The notes beneath the pieces were generated by a model. It did no database searches. It was not told the origin of the DNA and worked only from the letters and a program-made list of their open reading frames with translations. A DNA stretch of 64,000 bases from an uncultured Flavobacteriaceae bacterium. Its GTDB lineage: Bacteria; Bacteroidota; Bacteroidia; Flavobacteriales; Flavobacteriaceae. Numbering within the stretch: the stretch's first letter is position 1; each line of letters begins with the position of its first letter. The stretch is from contig CANLVG010000012.1 in NCBI GenBank assembly GCA_947494565.1, forward strand, positions 62,001 to 126,000. Direction: 5' to 3'. Both the position numbers and the translations under genes were made by a program. Positions 37,448 through 47,448 of this stretch are shown here, piece by piece.

Positions 37448-40400
37448 ATGTTTTCAAAGAACTTCGAAAAATGGGACACCATCTTAGGATGGGTTGTTTT
37501 TTTTATTGCCCTGATCACCTACTTTATTACCGTTGAACCGACAAGTAGTTTTTGGGATGCCGGTGAATATATCGCCACCTCGGCCAAATTACAAGTAGGC
37601 CACCCACCAGGAGCACCTTTGTTGCAAATGATCGGTGCGTTCTTCGCCATGTTCGCCTTCGGCGATGACCAGATCGCGCGAATGGTCAACTTCGTATCAG
37701 GTGCCTCTAGCGCCTTTACGATCTTGTTCATGTTTTGGACAATCACCAATCTGACCCGAAAACTGATCGCTAAAAAAGACCAATTTACCAACAGTAAGGC
37801 CATCGCGGTCTTGGGCAGTGGTCTCGTCGGTAGCCTGGCCTTTGCCTACTCCGATAGTTTTTGGTTTAATGCCGCGGAAACGGAAGTGTATGCCATGGCC
37901 AGTTTTATTATGGCCTTGTTGTTATGGCTCGGACTCAAATGGACCGATAATCTTGACCATCCCCGCGGGAATCGTTGGTTGGTACTGATTTCTTTCGTAG
38001 TCGGCCTTACCTTCGGTATTCAGTTCATGGGCTTTTTGGCCATCCCTTCCATTGGCCTACTGTATTATTTCAAAACGTACAAAACTACCACGGTCAAGAA
38101 TTTTCTACTGGCGAATATTATCGTAGTAGCGATATTGATGCTGGTCTATAAATTCTCATTGACCTATGTGCTGCAGTTTTTCGGCTGGGGCGAGGTCTTT
38201 TTTGTCAATACGATCGGCCTACCGTTCAATTCGGGTTCCATTATCATTGGACTCCTTTTCATTTCGGCATTTTACTTTGGGCTTAATTATACGCGAAAGA
38301 ACAATTATCGTACGGCAAATACCATTGTGCTGTGTTTGATGTTCCTGTTCTTCGGTTTCTCTTCTTGGATCATGCTCCCTATTCGTGCCAACGCACAGGT
38401 CGTCATTAACGAGAACAACCCGGCGGACGCCAGAGCCCTTTTGGCCTACTACAACCGTGAGCAGTACCCTGGTGTCGACAGCCCCATTTACGGCGCTTAC
38501 TATTCGGATGCCTTTGCTCCTGCGGGGAAGGAAAAAGATGAAAAGCCCAAATACGAACGTGACGAAAAGTTGGGTAAGTACGTCATCGTGAATCTTTACA
38601 AAGATGCCTTACAAGATGCCCACGAAGACCATGTCGGTATTCTTCCGCGAATGTGGAGCACCCAACATGCTGAAAACTATATGCGCTATTTCGGTCCGCT
38701 TGACTTCAAGATGAAGCAATCGAACGAAGAGCTACGAGAAGCAGTAAAACAGGTAAAAGATGGCTTTGCAGCAGGGGAAATCGATGCGGATCAGTACATC
38801 AGTTTTCTCCGTAGGTTCAGTGACTATATCGAGGTGGAACCCCCTTCGGTCTGGGACAATGTGAAGTATATGTTCGAATTTCAATTCGGGTATATGTACT
38901 GGCGTTATTTTATGTGGAATTTCACCGGAAAACAAAATGACGTACAAGGACGATACAATCAAAACGGCAATTGGTTGAGTGGTGTTGATTTTATCGACAG
39001 CGCACGACCGGTTCTAGGAAGCCAGGATAATCTGCCCAGTGATGTCGAAAACAATAAGGGTCGGAACACCTACTATTTTTTACCACTTATTCTGGGCATC
39101 ATAGGCCTGGTCTTTCAAGTTTCAAAAAACCCGAAACAGTTTTGGGTACTATTCATTTTCTTCATGTTCACGGGCATCGCTATCCAATTTTATACGAACC
39201 CTTATATCTTTCAACCCCGTGAACGGGATTATTCGTTGGTGGGCTCCTTCTACATTTTCGCCTTATGGATCGGTTTAGGGGTCTACGGCCTGTTCGATGA
39301 GTTTCGAAAACTGCTTTCCCCAAAAATTCTAGCACCGACGGTGACCGTGCTTTGTTTATTGGCCGTACCCACGGTGATGGCCTATCAGAATTGGGATGAC
39401 CATGACCGTTCGAATCGTTTTACAGCGAATTCTACTGCAAAAGCCTACCTTGACTCCTGTCAGAAAGATGCCGGTGCCATCTTATTTACCATTGGTGACA
39501 ACGACACCTTTCCACTCTGGTACGCCCAAGAAATAGAGGGATACCGTACAGACGTTCGTGTAGTCTGTACGAGCCTTTTCGAGACGGATTGGTACATTGA
39601 CCAGATGAAGCGCAAGGCGTACGAAAGTGAGGCTATACCCTCCCAGATCACCCATGAAAAGTACCGTTGGGGGTCTCGTGATGTATTATACCACCAAAAT
39701 GCGGATGCGCTCTTTAACAAACAGGTATCTGAAAGTCGCTGGACGATCCAGGCCTTTATCGAATGGGTAGCAGGTGACAAACCAGAAACAAAATTGAAAT
39801 ACTATTTTCAAAAAGCAGGTGCCGATCCCGATGCTTATTCTGAAAATGTCCAGAACATCGTGTACTACCCCACCACTAAATTGCGAATTCCTGTCAATAA
39901 AAAGAATGTATTGGAAAGTGGTCTGGTCAAGCAAAAAGATACAGCACTCATTGTAGATTACATTGATATCGACCTTCCTTCTAGTGCCATCACCAAAAAA
40001 AGCATGATGATGTTGGATATTTTGGCCAACAATGATTGGGAACGACCGATTTACTTTTCAGGGGGAAGTTTTGACGATGCCGAATTCATTTGGATGAAAG
40101 ATTATCTGCAATTGGACGGACTAGCCTATAAATTGGTACCTATAAAAACAGAGCGGGAAAACGGTTTTGAAATGGGCCGTATCGATAGCGCCCTCATGTA
40201 CGATATCGTGACCAACTGGGAATGGGGCAATTCAGGCGATCCGGATATCTACCATGATACCCAAACCCGAATACAAGGGGTGACGTTCCGTAGTAATCTG
40301 GCACGGTTAACGGAAACCTTGCTCGAGGAAAATAAGATAGAAAAGGCGAAAGAGATCATCGATATCGCCATGAACAACATGCCTTTGGATCAGTTCGGCT

Positions 40401-40816
40401 ACTACACCCTTGTTGAACCTTTTATAGACGGTTATTATAGGGTTGGGGAAACCTCTAAGGGTAGGGAACTTTTTGACCGCTTAAAAACCAAGTATCAAGA
40501 ACGATTGAACTATTATTCCTTGCTGCCAATCGAGCAAAAGATAAGTCGTGGAGAAGATATTTTAGGTGACATGGAGGCGTACAACAGAATCGTGGACATT
40601 TTGGTCATCAACAAGGACCAAGAAAAAGCGGAAAAAGAGACACTTATTTTCAATGAGTTCTTCGATAAATTTTATGGTGATCAATTCGAAAACCCAAGGG
40701 CCGCGCCCCCAATCGAGGACAACCCCGATTTACCCGATTCCGTTCAACTCAACTCGGATACCATTCAAAGGGATACGTTGACTACGGCACCAGCCGATAC
40801 GGCAGGAGTGGAATAA
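37448..40816 (+). CDS. DUF2723 large membrane protein (TMEM260/GT117-like)
   Basis: A 1122-residue inner-membrane protein. The first third is DUF2723: multiple helices, the first luminal-type loop carrying EPTSSFWDAGEYIATSAKLQVGHPPGAPL, which has the acidic residue expected of a polyprenyl-phosphate-sugar dependent transferase, and NAAETEVYAMASF. A large soluble part with GDNDTFPLWYAQEIEGYRTDV follows, and the C-terminus has helical TPR-like repeats. The family is related to the protein O-mannosyltransferase TMEM260 (CAZy GT117); Bacteroidota members are thought to glycosylate exported proteins. Donor and targets cannot be read here. Confidence 0.87.
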   Translation: MFSKNFEKWDTILGWVVFFIALITYFITVEPTSSFWDAGEYIATSAKLQVGHPPGAPLLQMIGAFFAMFAFGDDQIARMVNFVSGASSAFTILFMFWTITNLTRKLIAKKDQFTNSKAIAVLGSGLVGSLAFAYSDSFWFNAAETEVYAMASFIMALLLWLGLKWTDNLDHPRGNRWLVLISFVVGLTFGIQFMGFLAIPSIGLLYYFKTYKTTTVKNFLLANIIVVAILMLVYKFSLTYVLQFFGWGEVFFVNTIGLPFNSGSIIIGLLFISAFYFGLNYTRKNNYRTANTIVLCLMFLFFGFSSWIMLPIRANAQVVINENNPADARALLAYYNREQYPGVDSPIYGAYYSDAFAPAGKEKDEKPKYERDEKLGKYVIVNLYKDALQDAHEDHVGILPRMWSTQHAENYMRYFGPLDFKMKQSNEELREAVKQVKDGFAAGEIDADQYISFLRRFSDYIEVEPPSVWDNVKYMFEFQFGYMYWRYFMWNFTGKQNDVQGRYNQNGNWLSGVDFIDSARPVLGSQDNLPSDVENNKGRNTYYFLPLILGIIGLVFQVSKNPKQFWVLFIFFMFTGIAIQFYTNPYIFQPRERDYSLVGSFYIFALWIGLGVYGLFDEFRKLLSPKILAPTVTVLCLLAVPTVMAYQNWDDHDRSNRFTANSTAKAYLDSCQKDAGAILFTIGDNDTFPLWYAQEIEGYRTDVRVVCTSLFETDWYIDQMKRKAYESEAIPSQITHEKYRWGSRDVLYHQNADALFNKQVSESRWTIQAFIEWVAGDKPETKLKYYFQKAGADPDAYSENVQNIVYYPTTKLRIPVNKKNVLESGLVKQKDTALIVDYIDIDLPSSAITKKSMMMLDILANNDWERPIYFSGGSFDDAEFIWMKDYLQLDGLAYKLVPIKTERENGFEMGRIDSALMYDIVTNWEWGNSGDPDIYHDTQTRIQGVTFRSNLARLTETLLEENKIEKAKEIIDIAMNNMPLDQFGYYTLVEPFIDGYYRVGETSKGRELFDRLKTKYQERLNYYSLLPIEQKISRGEDILGDMEAYNRIVDILVINKDQEKAEKETLIFNEFFDKFYGDQFENPRAAPPIEDNPDLPDSVQLNSDTIQRDTLTTAPADTAGVE

Positions 40817-40828
40817 AGGAAGATTTTA

Positions 40829-41125
40829 TTAGAGGTATTCGTTCAAGATACCGATTAGGGTGTTGGCATCTTGCTCTCCGCTTTGTCGCCAGACCATTTC
40901 CCCTTTTTTGTAAATCATCAATGTGGGCAATCCTTTTACGCGTAAGGCCTGCGAGAGTTCTTTGTTCTTATCTACATCAATTTTTATGACTTTTCCTTTA
41001 TCGCCCAATGCGGCGGCCACATCGCGAAGAACAGGATGCATTGAGGTCGATTGGTCATTCCATTCCGCATAAAAATCCAATAGTACCGGAACCTTTAAAT
41101 CGATAAGTTCACCAAATTTTGACAT
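40829..41125 (-). CDS. thioredoxin-fold protein lacking the CxxC motif
   Basis: A 98-residue protein with the whole thioredoxin fold: VPVLLDFYAEW, VIKIDVDKN, the cis-Pro segment VKGLPTLMIYKKGE and a C-terminal helix. The redox motif WCGPC is replaced by WNDQSTSMHPVL, so neither active-site cysteine is present, and no cysteine remains in the protein. It cannot be a dithiol reductase; a chaperone, adaptor or thioredoxin-like binding role is likely. No signal peptide, so cytosolic. It converges with the DUF2723 gene. Confidence 0.85.
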   Translation of the reverse strand: MSKFGELIDLKVPVLLDFYAEWNDQSTSMHPVLRDVAAALGDKGKVIKIDVDKNKELSQALRVKGLPTLMIYKKGEMVWRQSGEQDANTLIGILNEYL

Positions 41126-41217
41126 ACCTAAATCATTGATTTATCGACCAAATGTAGTAAAAATTGTTAAATCTATAGCTAAACCCTAGGGTACATAGTG
41201 TTTTCAAGAGGTTAAAT

Positions 41218-42450
41218 CTATGTTAACGATTTCTTCTTTAGCGTAATCACGGTAATCTCAGGCCATATGCCGAAACGTCCGGGATATCCAATAAACCCGA
41301 AACCCCTGTTCACATTGATGAACTGTCCCAGTTCTTCATAAATGCCCGCCCAATACTTGTAGCGTAAGCGCACCGGACTGATCTTGAACCAGCCAGGTAC
41401 CTCTAGACCGAATTGCATTCCATGGGTATGGCCACTCAGTGTCAAATGATAGTGATATGAATCTTGAATCACCTCTTTTTCCCAATGAGTAGGGTCATGG
41501 CTCATGAGTATCTTGAAATCGTCCTTGGCGATTTTCGAGGCCGCCTTCTTCAAATCACCGACGGTCTTGAAACCTTCCCCCCAATTTTCGACACCCACCA
41601 AGGCAATGCGGTCACCACCCTTTTGAAGGTAGCGACTTTCATTCAACAGCAAATCGAAACCCATATCGCGCTGTAGGTTTTTTAAATCCTTCAGATTTTG
41701 GGCTTTGGCGGCTGCACTGTCCCAAGACGCATAATCGCCATAATCGTGATTGCCCAAGACAGAAAACTTACCATCTTTAGCGCTTAGCTTGGCGAACAAC
41801 TCTTTCCACGGATACATTTCTTCTGCCTTATTGTTGACCATATCACCTGTAAACAGAAGTACATCACTTTTTTGCTGGTTGATCAGGTCAATTCCATAAG
41901 ACACTTTATCGGCATCGTCAAAGCTTCCGCTATGAACATCCGATATTTGGGTAATCCGATATCCATCGAAAGCAGCTGGCAGATCATCATATTCCAAGGT
42001 ATACTTTAGCACCTTGTAATTGTACTTGCCTTTATACATGCCATATAGTAAGGCGCCAAAAGGCAAAGCGGAGATACCGAGGGCGATGGTGCTCAAAAAC
42101 TTCCTTCTTGACGGCAACAGACCCCCTTCAACAGTAGTGGTATTCGTAAGTTTATGATAGGCCATTGTTCCCAATCGAAAGACATCTTCCAGTAACAGAA
42201 ACAGTCCTAAGAACAGGGCAAGCAAAAAGAAGGAAAAGAATATTCCCCCGGCCACTCCTGTAGAAGATCGCATGGCAGCACCGGGCACATAGGTCATCAA
42301 TTTGAACATAAAATATCCCCAGGCCACCAAAAAAGAAGCAACATAGGCCAAATAGACCCATTGACTCTTAAATATGGTTTTGAAGGCCTGAAAGCCGTAA
42401 AACGCTAAAACAATGTAGATTAGGGAAAGAATTAATGCAAAACGAAGCAT
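41218..42450 (-). CDS. membrane-anchored metallophosphoesterase
   Basis: A 410-residue protein with four to five N-terminal membrane segments (residues 1-150) and a calcineurin-like phosphoesterase domain. Metal-site motifs in order: ISDVHSGSFDD, LLFTGDMVNNK, VLGNHDYGDY, MSHDP and LSGHTHGMQFG, all with intact ligands (Asp, His, Asn, His, His). Members resemble YkuE/YaeI-type phosphodiesterases acting on lipid or nucleotide substrates. It shares its strand with the downstream thioredoxin-like gene, 92 bases away. Confidence 0.9.
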   Translation of the reverse strand: MLRFALILSLIYIVLAFYGFQAFKTIFKSQWVYLAYVASFLVAWGYFMFKLMTYVPGAAMRSSTGVAGGIFFSFFLLALFLGLFLLLEDVFRLGTMAYHKLTNTTTVEGGLLPSRRKFLSTIALGISALPFGALLYGMYKGKYNYKVLKYTLEYDDLPAAFDGYRITQISDVHSGSFDDADKVSYGIDLINQQKSDVLLFTGDMVNNKAEEMYPWKELFAKLSAKDGKFSVLGNHDYGDYASWDSAAAKAQNLKDLKNLQRDMGFDLLLNESRYLQKGGDRIALVGVENWGEGFKTVGDLKKAASKIAKDDFKILMSHDPTHWEKEVIQDSYHYHLTLSGHTHGMQFGLEVPGWFKISPVRLRYKYWAGIYEELGQFINVNRGFGFIGYPGRFGIWPEITVITLKKKSLT

Positions 42451-42503
42451 GCTTTTTTTTCAAAGGTATTTTGAATCACGCTTTCAGTCGTAGAATTTAC
42501 CTT

Positions 42504-43226
42504 TTATTTAACGCTTCTCACTACTTCCTGTAAGATTTCAAAATTGGAAACCGGTAAAGCACTATCCGATAACAGCTTTGGCGAATTCATGGGCACTTTG
42601 GGGTCATCTGTCAGTGTGCGTTGCATTTGCACTCCAGATAGATGAATGGCCTTGAACCCTTTGGTCTTGAATAGGTGTGCGTTCGATGCGTTAATCCCAG
42701 CACCGGGCATTATGGTCATATTCGCGGTATTTTGGTGCAGTGCAGTGAGCAAATCCAAACCTGAGACAGCCGTGGGTTGTTGACCGGAAGTCAATATCGT
42801 ATTGACACCTAGTTTCTCCAGCGTATTTATGGCCGACATCGGGTTGAGCAACCAATCAAAAGCGCGGTGAAATGTCATTTGTAAACCTTGGTTGAGCGAA
42901 GCCAGTTCTTGCAAGCGCCCTTCATCAAGTTCAAGATCGGATTGCAATAATCCTACGACCACTCCTTCAAAGCCCATTTCCGCACAAAGCTTGATATTGC
43001 TTTTCATTATTTCGAATTCGTCAACGGTATAGGTAAAATCACCACTACGGGGACGAATGAGTACACGAACCGGAATAGAGATCTTCTCACTGACCGCTTT
43101 CAATAATCCGTAGGATGGTGTTATTCCACCCACTGCGAGTTCGGAACACAACTCGATCCGATCAGCTCCGGCCTTTTCAGCATTTTGGGCCGATTCTAGG
43201 GAATTGGCACAGACTTCCACTAGCAT
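42504..43226 (-). CDS. cutC: CutC family protein
   Basis: A 240-residue TIM-barrel protein of the CutC family, historically linked with copper homeostasis. I start it at ATG 43226 (MLVEVCANSLESAQNAEKAG), where the family's first strand begins; the frame extends 20 residues upstream without similarity. Family segments: AGADRIELCSELAVGGITPSYG, VRVLIRPRSGDFTYT, MTFHRAFDW and TSGQQPTAVSGLD. The biochemical role in bacteria is unsettled. It precedes the metallophosphoesterase gene on the same strand, 53 bases away, and is divergent from the asparaginase gene. Confidence 0.93.
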   Translation of the reverse strand: MLVEVCANSLESAQNAEKAGADRIELCSELAVGGITPSYGLLKAVSEKISIPVRVLIRPRSGDFTYTVDEFEIMKSNIKLCAEMGFEGVVVGLLQSDLELDEGRLQELASLNQGLQMTFHRAFDWLLNPMSAINTLEKLGVNTILTSGQQPTAVSGLDLLTALHQNTANMTIMPGAGINASNAHLFKTKGFKAIHLSGVQMQRTLTDDPKVPMNSPKLLSDSALPVSNFEILQEVVRSVK

Positions 43227-43345
43227 TTTAACTATATTTAAGGCGCTAAAGTAATCGAACTGATGTAAACTTTTCCCATTTGTCAAAAAATTGTTCTTTT
43301 TCGCCTGAAAGCAAAAAAATTAAATCAATTCATCATCAAAAACCA

Positions 43346-44335
43346 ATGCAAAGAAGAAACTTCCTGAAAAATTCAAGCGCCGCTGCAGCGGGACTGCTAT
43401 CCGCCCCTTTATTGACCTCCTGCAAAGAAGAAACCAGCACACAGATGACAGCATCCAACACCATAGTACCGATTCGCCCTATTGCGATTTGCACCTGGAA
43501 CTTTGAAAACGCCACGGCCAAAGCCTGGGAAGTTTTACAAAAAGGAGGCACTTCCCTAGATGCGGTACAACAAGGCGCCATGGTCGAAGAGGCCGATACG
43601 AACAACCAGACCGTCGGGGTGGGCGGAAGACCGGATAGGGAAGGGAACGTGACCCTAGATGCATGTATCATGGACAAAGATGGCAACTGCGGGGCCGTGT
43701 TGTACCTTCAAAACATTGCCAGTCCGGTTTCAGTGGCACGAAAAGTCATGGAAGAAACCCCACATGTGATGTTGGCCGGAAAGGGCGCCGAGCAATTCGC
43801 TTATGAACAGGGGTTTCAAAAAACCGATCTATTGACAGAAAAATCTAGAAAAGAGTGGTTAGCGTGGAAAAAGACTTCCGAATACAAACCTATCATTAAT
43901 ATCGAAAACCATGATACCATCGGTATTTTGGCGATAGACAAGGACGGGGACATTGCCGGGGCATGCACTACGAGCGGCATGGCCTATAAGTACGCCGGGC
44001 GTGTCGGGGATTCACCGCTTATTGGCGCTGGGCTCTTCGTAGACAATGAAATTGGGGCGGCAACCGCCACTGGCGTCGGAGAAGAAGTGGTACGTACCGT
44101 GGGTAGCTTTTTGATCGTGGAATTGATGCGTCAGGGCAAATCACCCCAAGAGGCTTGTGAGGAAGGCGTTAAGCGCATTATGGCAAAGAATAAAGATCGT
44201 ACCGATTTTCAAATCGGTTTTATTGCCATCAACAAAAAAGGGGAGACGGGCGGTTATTGTATTCAACCCGGGTTTACCTATCGGACCTTTACCGAAGAGG
44301 GACATACGAATACGCCTTCGGCCTCTTTTTTATAA
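43346..44335 (+). CDS. exported glycosylasparaginase (Ntn hydrolase)
   Basis: N4-(beta-N-acetylglucosaminyl)-L-asparaginase type enzyme, cleaving the GlcNAc-Asn link or beta-aspartyl peptides. I start at ATG 43346 (MQRRNFLKNSSAAAAGLL), which begins with a Tat-like RRNFLK leader ending in a lipobox LLTSC; an upstream in-frame start at 43280 adds residues before a leader. The autoprocessing site is visible: NHDTIGILAIDKDGDIAGA with predicted nucleophile Thr191, then GRVGDSPLIGAGLFVDNEIGAATATGVGE. The precursor, 329 residues, should split before Thr191 into two chains. Confidence 0.91.
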   Translation: MQRRNFLKNSSAAAAGLLSAPLLTSCKEETSTQMTASNTIVPIRPIAICTWNFENATAKAWEVLQKGGTSLDAVQQGAMVEEADTNNQTVGVGGRPDREGNVTLDACIMDKDGNCGAVLYLQNIASPVSVARKVMEETPHVMLAGKGAEQFAYEQGFQKTDLLTEKSRKEWLAWKKTSEYKPIINIENHDTIGILAIDKDGDIAGACTTSGMAYKYAGRVGDSPLIGAGLFVDNEIGAATATGVGEEVVRTVGSFLIVELMRQGKSPQEACEEGVKRIMAKNKDRTDFQIGFIAINKKGETGGYCIQPGFTYRTFTEEGHTNTPSASFL

Positions 44336-44441
44336 GGATGAAACACTGTGTTTTAGCCAGGAGCCCATAGTAACACAAAGTGCTACAGCAGTAGAAGCCT
44401 ATCGCCGTACCAAACCCTACCTTTCAACCTCTCTTTGGAGG

Positions 44442-44457
44442 ACAATTTTAAAATTGT
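44442..44457. promoter_or_regulatory. 16-bp perfect palindrome upstream of polA
   Basis: ACAATTTTAAAATTGT is perfectly self-complementary, 55 bases before the polA start. A TACTTTTA box lies 23 bases further on (44481-44488). It could be an operator or a weak hairpin; no T-run follows, so it is not an obvious terminator of the asparaginase gene. Role not known. Confidence 0.35.
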
Positions 44458-44512
44458 ATTTCGTTTCAAAACAAACTTCGTACTTTTAACTTTCCACTTT
44501 TAATGTAGCGCA

Positions 44513-47350
44513 ATGGCGGACCAAAAACGACTTTTTTTACTAGACGCATATGCCCTGATTTTCCGGGGATACTATGCCCTAATCAAAAATCCAAGAATCA
44601 ATTCAAAAGGAATGGACACCTCAGCGATCATGGGGTTTATGAATTCGCTTTTCGATGTGATCAAACGCGAAAAGCCGGATCACTTAGCCGTATGTTTCGA
44701 TAAAGGTGGTAGTCAAGAACGTACCGAACTATTTCCGGAGTACAAGGCCAATCGAGACGAAACACCCGATGCCATCCGTATTGCCGTACCCTATATTCAT
44801 CAGATTTTAGAAGCCATGCACATTCCATCGGTCGTCTTGGAAGGATGGGAGGCCGATGATATTATCGGCACCTTGGCCAAACAGGCGGAAAAGGAAGATT
44901 ACAAAGTGTTCATGGTGACCCCTGATAAAGATTTCGGACAATTGGTCTCTGAGAATATTTTTATGTATCGCCCAGCTCGTATGGGTAATGGCATCGAAAT
45001 TTGGGGCATTCCCGAAATACAAAAGCGATTTGGTGTCGAGCGCCCCGAGCAGGTCATCGATTATCTAGGAATGATGGGAGATGCCAGTGATAACATTCCC
45101 GGTCTTCCCGGGGTAGGCGATAAAACAGCCAAAAAGTTTTTAGAGCAATTCGGCTCTATGGAAAACCTATTGGCCAATACCGACCAGTTAAAGGGAAAAA
45201 TGAAGGAGAAGGTGGAAGCGAATGCCGAGTTGGGCCTACTTTCCAAAAAACTAGCTACCATTTGTGTAGACTGTGACGTTAGCTTCGACGCCAAGGATTA
45301 TGAAATGTCGGTACCGGACAGCGAAAAGGTGCAGACCATTTTCGAAGAACTGGAATTCAGAAGGCTCAAAGATCAATTCATCAAAATATTTTCAGAAGAA
45401 CCTCAGGAGACAGCGACACCAACATCAAGCCAACCTAGCGTTGCTACAAAGCCCCAAGAGGCAGGCAGCGGACAGTTCTCCCTATTTGGAGGCGACCCTA
45501 ATACCGCAGCAGGTACGATTAAAGATTCGAACAGTCGAAAAACCATAGCAGATGTAGCCCATGTGTATCAAAGTATCGCTCCGGGTATGGCTATGAAGTT
45601 ATTCGTTCAAAACTTGTTGAAACAAACGTCGGTCTGTTTTGATACGGAAACCACCGGAATCGATCCATTGACCGCAGAGTTGGTCGGGATCGCTTTTTCC
45701 TGGGAGGCCACGAAGGGGTTTTACATTCCTTTTCCCGAAGCTAAAGAGGAAGCTCAAGAACTCATTGAGCAATTACGTCCTTTTTTTGAATCACAATCCA
45801 TTGAAAAAATCGGTCAGAACCTTAAATACGATATTAAGGTACTCGACAAATATGGTGTAAAGGTTAAAGGGAAATTTTTCGATACCATGCTGGCTCATTA
45901 CCTTATCAATCCTGATATGCGCCACAATATGGATGTACTTTCCGAAACGTACCTCAACTATACCCCGGTTTCCATAACAGAGCTCATTGGGAAAAAAGGA
46001 AAAAACCAGCTATCGATGCGCGATGTTCCCTGGGAAAAACAAACGGAATACGCGGTCGAAGATGCGGATATCACTTTTCAATTGGCACAGCAGTTCAGAC
46101 CAGAGTTGGCGGCGGCCAAAACGGAAGATCTTTTTAACGACATTGAAATTCCGCTCCTGCATGTTCTTGCCGACATGGAATTGGAAGGTATCAATCTCGA
46201 CAAGGAGTTTCTAAATTCATTATCGGAAGAACTGACCAATGATATCGCCTCCTTGGAAAAGAAAATCTATGAGGCTGCCGGGGAAGAGTTCAATATTGGC
46301 TCACCCAAACAATTGGGGGAAATTCTATTTGACAAAATGAAATTGGTCGATAAACCCAAAAAGACCAAAACGGGTCAATATTCTACTGCAGAGGATGTGC
46401 TTTCCTATTTGGCCAAAGATCACGAAATCATCCAAAACGTACTGGATTATCGAGGGCTCGCCAAACTGAAGAGTACCTATGTTGATGCGCTTCCACTGCA
46501 AGTCGAAGAACGAACCGGAAGGGTCCATACCGACTATATGCAAACGGTCGCTGCGACCGGAAGGTTAAGTAGTAACAATCCTAATCTGCAAAATATCCCC
46601 ATACGCACCGAACGGGGACGACAGGTTCGTAAAGCCTTTATTCCCAGAGATGAGAACCATACCTTGCTTGCAGCCGATTATTCCCAAATAGAACTGCGGA
46701 TCATCGCTGCCTTGAGCGAGGAAACCACGATGATCGAAGCCTTCAAAAATGGGGAGGATATTCATGCGTCAACTGCGGCACGCGTTTTCAATGTGCCTCT
46801 AGAAGAGGTTACCCGCGAGCAACGTAGCAATGCCAAAACGGTCAACTTCGGCATCATCTATGGGGTCTCGGCCTTCGGTCTTAGTAACCAGACGGATTTA
46901 TCGCGTTCGGAAGCCAAGGAACTGATTGAAACCTATTACAAAACCTACCCCAAACTCAGAAACTATATGGGCGAACAGGTAGATTTTGCCCGTGACAATG
47001 GGTATGTGCAAACGGTTTTGGGCCGGCGGCGCTATTTGAAGAACATTAACGGCAGTAATGCCATAGTGCGCGGCGCGGCAGAACGCAATGCCGTGAACGC
47101 TCCCATTCAAGGTAGTGCAGCAGATATCATCAAATTGGCGATGATCAACATCCATAAAAGGCTATCGGAAGGCAACTATACCTCTAAGATGCTACTTCAG
47201 GTACATGATGAATTGGTCTTTGATGTATACAATCCCGAGATGGACAAGCTAAAGGCCATGGTCAAGGCGGAAATGGAAAATGCCTATAGTCTGGCCGTAC
47301 CCCTGGACGTTGAATTAGGTACTGGTGTCAATTGGTTAGAAGCACATTGA
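44513..47350 (+). CDS. polA: DNA polymerase I
   Basis: Repair and Okazaki-fragment polymerase, 945 residues with all three domains. The 5'-3' exonuclease starts at residue 1 (LFLLDAYALIFRGYYAL, later GMMGDASDNIPGLPGVGDKTA). The 3'-5' exonuclease is intact: FDTETTGIDP (about 376) and YAVEDADITFQL. The polymerase domain has motif A LLAADYSQIELRI (about 720), the O-helix RSNAKTVNFGIIYGVSAFG and motif C LLQVHDELVFDV (about 898). The ATG at 44513 gives the family's start. Proofreading appears functional, unlike the degenerate version in some other phyla. Confidence 0.98.
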   Translation: MADQKRLFLLDAYALIFRGYYALIKNPRINSKGMDTSAIMGFMNSLFDVIKREKPDHLAVCFDKGGSQERTELFPEYKANRDETPDAIRIAVPYIHQILEAMHIPSVVLEGWEADDIIGTLAKQAEKEDYKVFMVTPDKDFGQLVSENIFMYRPARMGNGIEIWGIPEIQKRFGVERPEQVIDYLGMMGDASDNIPGLPGVGDKTAKKFLEQFGSMENLLANTDQLKGKMKEKVEANAELGLLSKKLATICVDCDVSFDAKDYEMSVPDSEKVQTIFEELEFRRLKDQFIKIFSEEPQETATPTSSQPSVATKPQEAGSGQFSLFGGDPNTAAGTIKDSNSRKTIADVAHVYQSIAPGMAMKLFVQNLLKQTSVCFDTETTGIDPLTAELVGIAFSWEATKGFYIPFPEAKEEAQELIEQLRPFFESQSIEKIGQNLKYDIKVLDKYGVKVKGKFFDTMLAHYLINPDMRHNMDVLSETYLNYTPVSITELIGKKGKNQLSMRDVPWEKQTEYAVEDADITFQLAQQFRPELAAAKTEDLFNDIEIPLLHVLADMELEGINLDKEFLNSLSEELTNDIASLEKKIYEAAGEEFNIGSPKQLGEILFDKMKLVDKPKKTKTGQYSTAEDVLSYLAKDHEIIQNVLDYRGLAKLKSTYVDALPLQVEERTGRVHTDYMQTVAATGRLSSNNPNLQNIPIRTERGRQVRKAFIPRDENHTLLAADYSQIELRIIAALSEETTMIEAFKNGEDIHASTAARVFNVPLEEVTREQRSNAKTVNFGIIYGVSAFGLSNQTDLSRSEAKELIETYYKTYPKLRNYMGEQVDFARDNGYVQTVLGRRRYLKNINGSNAIVRGAAERNAVNAPIQGSAADIIKLAMINIHKRLSEGNYTSKMLLQVHDELVFDVYNPEMDKLKAMVKAEMENAYSLAVPLDVELGTGVNWLEAH

Positions 47351-47448
47351 ACCGAACTGTTAAGCTTTTCAAAAAGACATACGATTGATCGATGAAATGC
47401 GTTCTTAGAGAAGAACCTTATATGAAGCCACACCTATAAACACCTATA

